From a virus: a stretch of 64,000 bases of DNA. The stretch spans positions 1 to 64,000 of IMG/VR virus record IMGVR_UViG_3300037111_000040; one strand, written 5' to 3'. Position numbers and translations under genes: made by a program. Under the pieces are notes generated by a model. The model had not been told where the DNA came from. It ran no database searches and was given only the letters and a program-made list of their open reading frames with translations. Of the stretch, positions 8,504 through 15,225 are shown one piece after another; the first letter of the stretch is position 1; every line of letters starts with the position of its first letter.

Positions 8504-9022
8504 TCAGTAGCCGCTGTACTTCTCGTACTTCGCAACGTCCGCCGCCGTGAGCGGCTTGACCGCAAGGATGCGCCGCTGTAAATGATCCCAGTCTGGATTG
8601 TCTTCGGCGTGAATGTCGGGCCGGGGTTTACAGCGAAGGGTAGGAGACTTGGCAGCGCAATCGTTGTACAGCACCTTGCCGCCAAAGAACTTGACCAGTC
8701 CCACGCATAGCGCAATCTTGGCCGCTGTGCAAGCAGGAATTAACAGGGTCTCTCCTAGCGGGCCTGCTTCGTAGTGATAGGAGAGGTGGTAGGGGTTGCC
8801 GTCTGACTTGATGATCGCCGCTGCCGCTGGATTGTTCTTATCCAACTTCAGGACCATAGATGTGCGCTCGAATGGAAGGACTCCATCCACGCGCGCAAAT
8901 ATGCTGTCACTCCCGGAGATAGGTGAATGTGCGGCTTTGTTTCCCAAGAGAGCCGCCGCAACCATAGCAACGTCCCGGAGCCGCGTTCCAGCAGCCAGAT
9001 AACACTTGACATTGACTCCCAT
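8504..9022 (-). CDS. Hypothetical protein (172 aa)
   Basis: First gene after the inverted-repeat promoter at about 9.08 kb, with an AAAAGGAGA ribosome site and a TGATACC motif in its leader. An alanine-rich N-terminal half is followed by HLSYHYEAGPLGETLLIP and a basic C-terminus. No family recognised. The 186 bases between it and the methyltransferase show no gene. Confidence 0.55.
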   Translation of the reverse strand: MGVNVKCYLAAGTRLRDVAMVAAALLGNKAAHSPISGSDSIFARVDGVLPFERTSMVLKLDKNNPAAAAIIKSDGNPYHLSYHYEAGPLGETLLIPACTAAKIALCVGLVKFFGGKVLYNDCAAKSPTLRCKPRPDIHAEDNPDWDHLQRRILAVKPLTAADVAKYEKYSGY

Positions 9023-9055
9023 AGCTCAATCTCCTTTTAGTTCGGTATCAGGATT

Positions 9056-9105
9056 ACTCTGCGCTTTCCACACCCTACTGTCAAGTAGAAAATGACAGTA
9101 GGGTG
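9056..9105 (-). promoter_or_regulatory. Perfect inverted-repeat promoter
   Basis: Read leftward, ATTTTCTACTTGACA (-35 at 9079-9084) is followed 17 bases on by CAGAGT. Two perfect 13-base arms (9071-9083 and 9093-9105) with a nine-base loop overlap the -35, so a dimeric repressor bound here would block polymerase; alternatively the transcript or single strand forms a hairpin. The element is a sibling of that at 5903-5953. Confidence 0.55.
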
Positions 9106-9126
9106 CAAAATAGTTTTCGTTCGGTA

Positions 9127-9507
9127 TCAGGGCAGCGAAGTATGGCCCGCCTTCCATGCGGCCTCTAACGCGGCCTTGACGCTCCACACGGACACTTCGC
9201 GGAAGTCGAGTGAGTCTCGCCCGCGCGTGTCGAGCGTTTCGAATCCCAAGTGTTCGCGGGCAAGGCTTTGTATTAGTGACTCTGGGGGTGTTGCCCGCGT
9301 CGTTCCGTCGCAGCCAAACTCCGCCGCGAAGCGTTCGATGTCGAGCATAATCTGCTCTTTCGTGGGATAGTCGCGGCCTATCTCATGCATCTTGTCTTTG
9401 TCGAAGTCCGGCGCGTCTGTGATGTCGACAAAGCGCCAGCGTCCGGGCTCACTCATCGTAAACCCGAGTTCCTTAAATCGCGTCCTGTGCAATGTTCCGT
9501 GAATCAT
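9127..9507 (-). CDS. Hypothetical protein (126 aa)
   Basis: The ATG at 9507 is chosen over an upstream GTG because GAGAGGTG sits at the right spacing before it. The sequence is mixed alpha/beta with an acidic middle (DAPDFDKDKMHEIGRDY) and a C-terminal helix. No family recognised. The stop is in a TGATACC repeat just before the inverted-repeat promoter. Confidence 0.55.
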   Translation of the reverse strand: MIHGTLHRTRFKELGFTMSEPGRWRFVDITDAPDFDKDKMHEIGRDYPTKEQIMLDIERFAAEFGCDGTTRATPPESLIQSLAREHLGFETLDTRGRDSLDFREVSVWSVKAALEAAWKAGHTSLP

Positions 9508-9697
9508 TTTCGTCACCTCTCCTCTGGTCTGGTATCAGGTACGGCGCACCGTGCCTGTGTTTGGTTAGCTCACCATCTGGAAACAGATTCGGGCGAGCGT
9601 CGTAATGGGAAAGCTGGTAGCCGGTCAGCCCTGAAAGCTGTTCGCCGGTCAGCTTTAACATTTCCTGCAATTTTGCGATTAACTCATTCTTGGTCAT
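9473..9697 (-). CDS. Small hypothetical protein (74 aa)
   Basis: The ATG follows AAAGGAAACGAG. It opens MTKNELIAKLQEMLKLTGEQ, an amphipathic helix, and overlaps the next gene start by 35 bases. A TGATACC motif is read through here as codons (LIPD). No function can be assigned. Confidence 0.5.
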   Translation of the reverse strand: MTKNELIAKLQEMLKLTGEQLSGLTGYQLSHYDARPNLFPDGELTKHRHGAPYLIPDQRRGDENDSRNIAQDAI

Positions 9698-9708
9698 CTC
9701 GTTTCCTT

Positions 9709-9837
9709 TCATTTGCAATCGCTCGCTCCCTCCTCCGCCTTCATACCGTCCCACGCAAGCGTCGCAATCGCCCAGCACACCGTCAGCACCAACCCGATAG
9801 CGCTCATACCGGGGAACCTTGTCAAGAATCGCATCAT
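9709..9837 (-). CDS. Small single-helix membrane protein (42 aa)
   Basis: A GGAGGC ribosome site precedes two ATG codons. Residues of about 10-29 (MSAIGLVLTVCWAIATLAW) form a hydrophobic helix behind a short basic start (MMRFLTRFPG), so an inner-membrane location with the N-terminus inside is likely. The tail is acidic. It is the first gene of the leftward block counted from this side. Confidence 0.5.
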   Translation of the reverse strand: MMRFLTRFPGMSAIGLVLTVCWAIATLAWDGMKAEEGASDCK

Positions 9838-9943
9838 GTTGCCTCCATTGCTACGTCACGGTTACGTTCCGGGAACGGTTAGGTGTTTTCGTTCCGTATC
9901 ATTTCGGCGCGTATCATCGCGCAATGATGGATAGAAAATACGC

Positions 9944-9949
9944 TACAAT
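9944..9949 (+). promoter_or_regulatory. Possible -10 element of a leaderless HNH gene
   Basis: TACAAT ends seven bases before the ATG at 9957, so a transcript from it would begin at or next to the start codon. No Shine-Dalgarno sequence and no good -35 are present. The same spacing is found before two other nuclease genes (13769 and 15226). Confidence 0.3.
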
Positions 9950-9956
9950 CTATCCC

Positions 9957-10346
9957 ATGAGTTCTAAAACAGCGGCAAAGGCAAGGCGTGACAAGTTCAA
10001 AGTAGACGGTCTCTGCCATCGTTGCGGAAAGCCTAGAGACACAACGGGCTCCTACTGCGCTAAGTGCAAGGCGCGGGATAAGAGACCACACGGCAAGCGT
10101 AAAAGACACACGGTCCAATACGCTCCCTGCGTCATTTGCGGGTTCGCGTATTGCGACGCACACCACATAGACGGAAACAAGAAAAACAATTCCCCAGAAA
10201 ACCTTACGAACATTTGCCCGAATCACCATCGTATGCTCCACTTGGGGTTACTGTCCCTTTTGATAAAGCACTTGCCGCCCGTCGAAAAACTATCGACGCG
10301 CGCGCATAAGAAAATGGTTAGAGCAGGGCGAATCTCTGGGGGATGA
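9957..10346 (+). CDS. HNH endonuclease with N-terminal zinc ribbon
   Basis: The product has 129 residues from the ATG chosen here. The N-terminus has two cysteine pairs (CHRCG, CAKC) in a basic context. The HNH core follows: CVICGFAYCDAHHIDG, then NLTNICPNHHRMLH, with the His-His, Asn and His residues in place. It is a lone rightward gene between leftward blocks and faces the VWA gene tail to tail, as expected for an inserted homing-type nuclease. No intron or intein is seen next to it. Confidence 0.75.
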   Translation: MSSKTAAKARRDKFKVDGLCHRCGKPRDTTGSYCAKCKARDKRPHGKRKRHTVQYAPCVICGFAYCDAHHIDGNKKNNSPENLTNICPNHHRMLHLGLLSLLIKHLPPVEKLSTRAHKKMVRAGRISGG

Positions 10347-10379
10347 CGCGCGCCGCACATCCCCCGGACGCCCGCGCGG

Positions 10380-11540
10380 TTAACGGTCAATGTATACGGT
10401 CTCCCCAAACGGGGCCTGCATACCCTCAGTGGTAGACAACCATAGAACCGGGAGAGCGGGCGCGATACTGGGGAATGTGCCGTATAGGTCCGTAATGCAA
10501 AGTGCGCACACGGCGGAGCCCTCGCGCTCTATTGCTTCCAGTGCCGGTCTGAAGTCCGTACCACCGCCGCCCGCAGGTTGCCATGTGAGAGGTTCGCCCT
10601 GCTCAAAGCGGTCAACCTTACAGACTTTCGCGTCCGCATAATAGACGGTAACGGCAAGGGGCGCGCACTCGTCAATCACAGATTCGACTATCGCCCGCGC
10701 GTATGAAAGAGAGGTCTCGTCAACGCTCCCGGACGTGTCAACCATAACCGATATTTCTCCCAGTGACTTTGACTCAAGCGCTGGGAGATACAGACCTTGA
10801 CACAGATACCGGGGGTTTGGGCGAGTCCAAGAATAATCGCCGGTCGACCGCTCAGAGAAAAACCGGAGCAATAGGGACCGAACGTCGACGCGCGGTCTGA
10901 GCGCCTGCTGTACTAGCCGCTCCATGCCGCCCGGTAACATGCCTTGCAACTTTGCCTGCTGCGCCGCGCCCGCCGCGCGTTGCTTCCATTCTTGCTCAGT
11001 GGGCTCAGGGGTGCCGTCTGCGTCCGCGCCCGTGGGAGCATCCCTTACTTCGCCTAACGGGTCCGGGGTACCTTGCCCGTTGCCCTTGCCACTATCGCCC
11101 GCGCCGTCGCCCTGTCCCTTGCCTTGCCCGTCGCCGTCGCCCTCATCCGGGAGTCGCGCCGCAATCCATTCTGCAGACTTTCCAACCTCATCGCCTTGCG
11201 AATAATGCGCGTCCGGGGGAAGAGTGAACCCCGCCGCGCGGAGTTCCGTGTTAATCGCCTTATCGCAGGCGATATTCCAGCGCTTTGGGCTCCGCCCCTC
11301 GCGCCGCCATGGGTGACCTAGCGCGCAGTGCATAACTTCATGACCGATTAACGCGGTCCGTTGTTCGTGTGTGAGTGATTCAATCCAAGCTGGCTCATAT
11401 CCCAGCGTCCGCCCGTCGACCCAAGCTGTGCCGCAGCCGGGGTCCGGGCTCATTTTCAGGGAGAGCGCTAGAGCACCGAAAAACGGCTGCTCTAGCACTA
11501 AGGCGGTCCGCGCCGCCGTCATTTTCGTTTGAGCGCTCAT
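10380..11540 (-). CDS. Metallopeptidase/VWA-like protein (DUF2201-type)
   Basis: The product has 386 residues. An N-terminal metallopeptidase-like domain carries HEVMH at residues 67-71 with a further His at 76. A Gly/Asp-rich linker spans about 132-158 (GDGQGKGQGDG). The C-terminal VWA-like domain starts at about 260 and has DTSGS at 268-272 (MIDAS first motif), then a Gly-Gly-Gly-Thr-Asp group and a LCITD strand. This matches the DUF2201 metallopeptidase plus VWA arrangement known to pair with MoxR-type ATPases. It is the last gene of a three-gene leftward unit, overlapping the stop of its neighbour. Confidence 0.75.
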   Translation of the reverse strand: MSAQTKMTAARTALVLEQPFFGALALSLKMSPDPGCGTAWVDGRTLGYEPAWIESLTHEQRTALIGHEVMHCALGHPWRREGRSPKRWNIACDKAINTELRAAGFTLPPDAHYSQGDEVGKSAEWIAARLPDEGDGDGQGKGQGDGAGDSGKGNGQGTPDPLGEVRDAPTGADADGTPEPTEQEWKQRAAGAAQQAKLQGMLPGGMERLVQQALRPRVDVRSLLLRFFSERSTGDYSWTRPNPRYLCQGLYLPALESKSLGEISVMVDTSGSVDETSLSYARAIVESVIDECAPLAVTVYYADAKVCKVDRFEQGEPLTWQPAGGGGTDFRPALEAIEREGSAVCALCITDLYGTFPSIAPALPVLWLSTTEGMQAPFGETVYIDR

Positions 11541-12406
11541 CCTACTAGTACCCCCTTCCCATAAGTGGCGGTCATTGCGTCAAGGATGCCCTGCGCGCGG
11601 TCCGCCGTATCTTGCCGGACGTGGGGCAAGTCGCGCAAGGTCTGAGGCGCGGTAACGGCGAGCAATTCAGTTTGGCGGCGGAGTTCCTCAAGTTTGGGAT
11701 CATCCGCGAGGTTCAAATTGGAAAGTACGCCGCATAACTCGCGGGCATTTTCGATAAGTGAATCTCTGAAAATCGCATCCGGAACCCGCAGCCGTTCCTG
11801 TATCTTGGCGACGGCATCATACAAGCGCCGTACCGCATCCGCCTGCGCGCTCTCAAAGGCGGCTTTGACTCTCTCTTCAGTGCGCGCCGCGATAACGTTT
11901 ATCTCTTCCTGTGAGAGCGTTACGCGAAAATCGGAGCCCGCAGGGACCGGGGCATATTCCACGGTTATGGAATACTTCCCCGCAAGGTCTGAGGGATAGT
12001 CATCCTCCGAGTACATGCCATTCAAGCGCCGCGCCGCCTCAGCGCGAAGCGCTGGATAATCGGCAATGAATTCAGAGAGCAGGCGATTAAACGTGTGCTG
12101 CCCCGCGCGTATCGCATCGGTGTACGCTTGATAATTCTTGACCGGGAGCAAGCGCCAACCCTCATCGGACCATGGGAGAGTCTGAGCGTAATTCGTGAGC
12201 CGCAGCGCGCCGATGTGCTGTGTTAGCGCCTTATATGTTGCCGCGTCCGCAGGCATGAGGTGCTTGTTATAGCGCCCCGCGTCCGCCGTCGCGCCGTGGG
12301 CGTCGTTTGTTTCCTTTGTGATTTTCTTATCGTACTTGCGCGCGCTCCATGCTTCCAATTTAAGGTGTACTAGCATGGCCCGTGTGTGTAATTCTTGAGA
12401 GTTCAT
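11537..12406 (-). CDS. DUF3150-like protein of the MoxR/VWA unit
   Basis: The product has 289 residues, is mostly helical and lacks catalytic motifs I can identify. A charged N-terminus (ARKYDKKITKETNDAHGATAD) is followed by long helices with a short beta segment near residue 155 (KYSITVEYAPVPAG). It lies between a MoxR-like ATPase and a VWA protein, where phages and bacteria often carry a DUF3150 protein. I base the name mainly on that position and on length, so it is tentative. Confidence 0.55.
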   Translation of the reverse strand: MNSQELHTRAMLVHLKLEAWSARKYDKKITKETNDAHGATADAGRYNKHLMPADAATYKALTQHIGALRLTNYAQTLPWSDEGWRLLPVKNYQAYTDAIRAGQHTFNRLLSEFIADYPALRAEAARRLNGMYSEDDYPSDLAGKYSITVEYAPVPAGSDFRVTLSQEEINVIAARTEERVKAAFESAQADAVRRLYDAVAKIQERLRVPDAIFRDSLIENARELCGVLSNLNLADDPKLEELRRQTELLAVTAPQTLRDLPHVRQDTADRAQGILDAMTATYGKGVLVG

Positions 12407-12467
12407 TTTATCGATTCCCCCTTCAGAGAATTCCGGTATACGGTCCGGGAACGGTGCGAGGTCTGTG

Positions 12468-13514
12468 TTATTCCTTGCCGCTCAGAAGTTGCCCCAGCGG
12501 TCCGCAGGTTAGGCGGACAAAGGCGTCCGTGTGCTGGATGCGCCCGTCGCCCGCGTTATCGCGCCTGCATACGTCTTTGATCATGAGCGCGGCGAATTCG
12601 CCTTTGTCTGCCTCAGAGTAAAGGCGGTTTGCATACGTCGCGATGCGCGCGAAGTTCTGATCATTGGCCCGCGCCGCGAGTCCCACGGCGGTTGCGTATA
12701 GCTGGGAAGGGTCCGCAGGGATTTTCGCCGTGTCCGGACTCTGGAGTATGCCGTCAAGGTTGATAAGCGAATTTGCCATGGTACGAAATGAGAGGTATTC
12801 CGTCGCGCCGCCCGCGCCCACTGCGCCGGTAAAAGCCTCAGATTCTATCGCCGGGGGAAGGGTCAACGATTCAAGCTTTGCAAGGTTCGCCCACGTCCGG
12901 GGGACCGGGGAGTTACTGAGGTCCGCCGTCGCCTGAAAGTTGCAAAGCATATCCGGTTTGAACCTCAGATATGCAATCAAGGTCGACGATATGCCGTGAG
13001 CGTATGCCCATGAGCACCAGTCATCGATAGTGGGCTCCAGTTCCACGATTGAAGTGAACCGCGATTTTACGGGTTCCAATATGCCGGATACGCCCGCGCG
13101 GTCGACGCGCCGGTTTGTGGCTGCGACAAAGGTCACACAGTCCGGGAGGATGTGACCGTTGACGCGGCGCGCAAGAATCAACTGCATAAAGGATGCTTGC
13201 ACGGCGGGGGTTGCTTGCCCTAAGTCGTCAAGGAACCAAACCGTTGGACGCGTAGCCTTGACCGCCGCCGCGAGTTCCCCGAACGGCAGGAATGTGGCCT
13301 CAGTTGCGCCCTGTGACGGCCATGGGAGCCCCTTTGCGTCCGTGGGGTCCGCCGTGACCGGATGAGAGATAATGAGGTCCGCGCCCGCCGCCGCCGCCGC
13401 CGCTGTGAGGATATCCGTCTTCCCGATACCGGGCGCGCCGGTCACTAACAATGGTTGCCGCTTCGCGATCATGGCCGCGAGTAAGGTTAGAAGTTGTTTC
13501 GGTGTAACGCTCAT
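12468..13514 (-). CDS. MoxR-like AAA+ ATPase
   Basis: The ATG at 13514 follows AAAGGGGAAC and gives 348 residues. Walker A is GAPGIGKT at 26-33, Walker B VWFLDD at 92-97, sensor 1 VTFVAATNR near 127-135, with an arginine-finger-like segment KSRFTSIVEL later. The order and the early Walker A fit MoxR/RavA-type chaperone ATPases. With the VWA partner it probably remodels or activates a target complex using ATP. First gene of the unit, behind the promoter at 13562-13590. Confidence 0.8.
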   Translation of the reverse strand: MSVTPKQLLTLLAAMIAKRQPLLVTGAPGIGKTDILTAAAAAAGADLIISHPVTADPTDAKGLPWPSQGATEATFLPFGELAAAVKATRPTVWFLDDLGQATPAVQASFMQLILARRVNGHILPDCVTFVAATNRRVDRAGVSGILEPVKSRFTSIVELEPTIDDWCSWAYAHGISSTLIAYLRFKPDMLCNFQATADLSNSPVPRTWANLAKLESLTLPPAIESEAFTGAVGAGGATEYLSFRTMANSLINLDGILQSPDTAKIPADPSQLYATAVGLAARANDQNFARIATYANRLYSEADKGEFAALMIKDVCRRDNAGDGRIQHTDAFVRLTCGPLGQLLSGKE

Positions 13515-13561
13515 TCGAATAGTTCCCCTTTGTTTAGATTGAACACACATACAACCCTCTC

Positions 13562-13590
13562 ACTGTAATCTAATTAACAGTCAATTGCAA
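13562..13590 (-). promoter_or_regulatory. Promoter of the MoxR/VWA unit
   Basis: Read leftward, TTGCAA (13585-13590), a 17-base spacer and TACAGT (13562-13567) form a reasonable sigma-70-type promoter about 48 bases before the ATPase start. The surrounding stretch is AT-rich, unlike the GC-rich genes it would serve. Confidence 0.5.
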
Positions 13591-13638
13591 GATATACGTG
13601 GAACTATTTTAGACGTTAGTATCGTAATGGGAACGGAT

Positions 13639-13665
13639 TGCGCGCATCTATACATATAGCGCGCA
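13639..13665. repeat. Hairpin in the divergent intergenic region
   Basis: TGCGCGC (13639-13645) and GCGCGCA (13659-13665) are complementary, with an inner TATA/TATA pairing. ACGTGGAAC, half of the palindrome at 14806, follows at 13667-13675 and also occurs at 13596-13604. An operator or replication-related role is possible. Confidence 0.35.
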
Positions 13666-13768
13666 CACGTGGAACGGCGCAAAGTATGGCGGAGAGGTGG
13701 AAGAATACCCCCATACCAGACCGTGCCGGGGGTTCCCCCGGACGCCGGGGAAGCTGTATCGTGGACTC

Positions 13769-14188
13769 ATGGGGACTCTACTTTGTGAATACTGCGGGAC
13801 CGGATTCGAACCTTGGAACGAATGGGAGCCCGCGCCATATTGCCCGCCGTGTGACGCAAGGGACAGACGGCTGCAAAGGTCGTATGGTCTGAGCATCGGT
13901 CAATATGAGGACATGAGCGAGCGTCAAGAGCATAAGTGCGCCGTGTGCGGGTTTGCTCGCGCCGCCTGTCCTAACGGGTTGCTATTCGTCGACCATGACC
14001 ATGAGACCGGCATGGTTCGCGGGTTGCTCTGTCCGCCGTGCAATACCGCCCTTGGACTAATCAGGGATGACACGCGCACCTTGCAGCGGCTAATTGACTA
14101 CCTTGAGAGGTCACAGGATGAGGTGCGCGCTATCCTTCAGGCTTCGCCGGTCATTCGCCAAAAGTCAAAAGGTCAATTTTGCGTATAA
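13769..14188 (+). CDS. Recombination endonuclease VII-like nuclease
   Basis: The product has 139 residues from the ATG at 13769. An N-terminal zinc site (CEYCG, CPPCD) is followed by YGLSIGQYEDM, the usual lead-in of endonuclease VII-like proteins, then CAVCG, FVDHDHETGMVRGLLC and PPCNTALG with the conserved DHDH and Asn. Such beta-beta-alpha-metal nucleases often act as homing enzymes in phages. No Shine-Dalgarno is seen; a TATCGT element ends six bases before the ATG. A longer frame upstream lacks support. Confidence 0.75.
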   Translation: MGTLLCEYCGTGFEPWNEWEPAPYCPPCDARDRRLQRSYGLSIGQYEDMSERQEHKCAVCGFARAACPNGLLFVDHDHETGMVRGLLCPPCNTALGLIRDDTRTLQRLIDYLERSQDEVRAILQASPVIRQKSKGQFCV

Positions 14189-14661
14189 CTCACAGTTAGG
14201 TGCTAGGTGATACTCTCCCCCCATATTCCGATATCGATGCCTCTAAGGTGCCTTAGAATCGCAGCAATGGCCTGTGGAAAACTCTGTTAAAAACGGCCAA
14301 ATTTGCCACTTAAAGCCTTTAGAATCTATGAGTCAACACATTCTTCAATAGGCATAGGGGTTTGCGATAATCGCCTTTATTCATGCGGGTTTGCGGGTGT
14401 TAACGCATTAGTCAATAGGTTTTGAGGTTCCCGCCGCGCGCCGCTCTCGCCCTTAGTGCCGGACCCATGGGGGAGAGGATTAGACACCCTCTCACAGATA
14501 CAGGCACGGACGCGGGGGGGGTCCCCCGCGCGGGCTCCGCCCTCTCCACCTTGCCACCGCTCGCCGGTCACCCGCTCCCCATCCCCCGTCATCCCGCCCG
14601 CCTTGCCCCCTTGCGCCGCGCCCCGTTAGCCCGCCGTCGACCGCCGCCCCTTGCCTTGCTT

Positions 14662-14683
14662 CCCCTTCCCCACCCCCCGCCCC
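14662..14683 (-). other. G-quadruplex motif
   Basis: On the bottom strand four runs of at least four G are separated by loops of 1, 1 and 2 bases, a textbook quadruplex pattern. It lies in the C-rich arm of the candidate origin. Confidence 0.55.
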
Positions 14684-14805
14684 TGTCATTCCGTCGCACT
14701 TCCCCAACCCCCACCACCCGCACCCTTCGACGGCTCCGCGCGCCCCGTTCGCACTTCGCTAGCGCTATCAGAGAAAACGGGCGCAGGATGCGCGCCGCGC
14801 TGGGG

Positions 14806-14819
14806 GTTCCACGTGGAAC
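14806..14819. promoter_or_regulatory. Perfect 14-base palindrome, parS-like
   Basis: GTTCCACGTGGAAC is a perfect palindrome sharing the CACGTG centre and GTT/AAC ends with parS. Half-sites ACGTGGAAC occur at 13596 and 13667 in the same orientation. It sits at the skew flip. Confidence 0.45.
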
Positions 14820-15189
14820 GTGTGACGGGAATGAGAGAGCGCCGCCGCCCGGAATAGTCCGGTTTACAGCGGTTTGGGGCCATTTGACGCCGTTCCTACA
14901 GGATGGGAGCGCCCCCAGCGCGTTGCCCCAGTCTATTGTCCCATCCGCTTTGTTAGGCCACTGGTAGAGGGTGCGGCAGTTGTCCGGGGTGGGGGGTCTC
15001 GGCGGAGTCAGCGACGGCTTTTGGCCGTGTTTCTTGAAAATGGGGGGAGGGGAAGGCGCAGAATAAAGGATGCGGGAATGCGGGAGAAAGCGGGAAGCGG
15101 TAGGTCGCCAAAAAAAAATTACGGAGCGCGGGGCTGAGAAAAAAAATAAGGGCGCAGGATTATGCACAGGGGAGAAGCGCAGAATTATG

Positions 15190-15218
15190 TTGACAAACAT
15201 CTGTACGCATTGTACGTT
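15190..15218 (+). promoter_or_regulatory. Promoter before the HNH gene
   Basis: TTGACA (15190-15195), a 17-base spacer and TACGTT (15213-15218) give a good sigma-70-type promoter. Its -10 ends seven bases before the ATG at 15226, so the message would be nearly leaderless. Confidence 0.5.
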
Positions 15219-15225
15219 GCTTTTT

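Larger units (their letters stand above)
14189..15225. other. Non-coding divergence region, candidate replication origin
   Basis: About 1 kb without a convincing gene. From about 14430 to 14760 the top strand is very C-rich; from about 14980 to 15190 it is strongly purine-rich, so skew flips near 14.8 kb, where gene direction also changes. The flip coincides with the palindrome GTTCCACGTGGAAC at 14806-14819. Also present: TTATGCACA (15160-15168), an exact TTATNCACA DnaA box; TGTGGAAAA (14273-14281), one mismatch from a reverse box; an AT-rich stretch at 14280-14400; and A-tracts near 15110 and 15145. Together these fit an origin but do not prove one. Confidence 0.5.

Noticed and set aside
13799-13820. 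T-arm-like GGTTCGAATCC on the bottom strand, suggesting a tRNA
   Set aside because: The five-base stem around it does not pair and no acceptor or anticodon arm is found; it is the FEPWNE coding region of the endonuclease VII-like gene.
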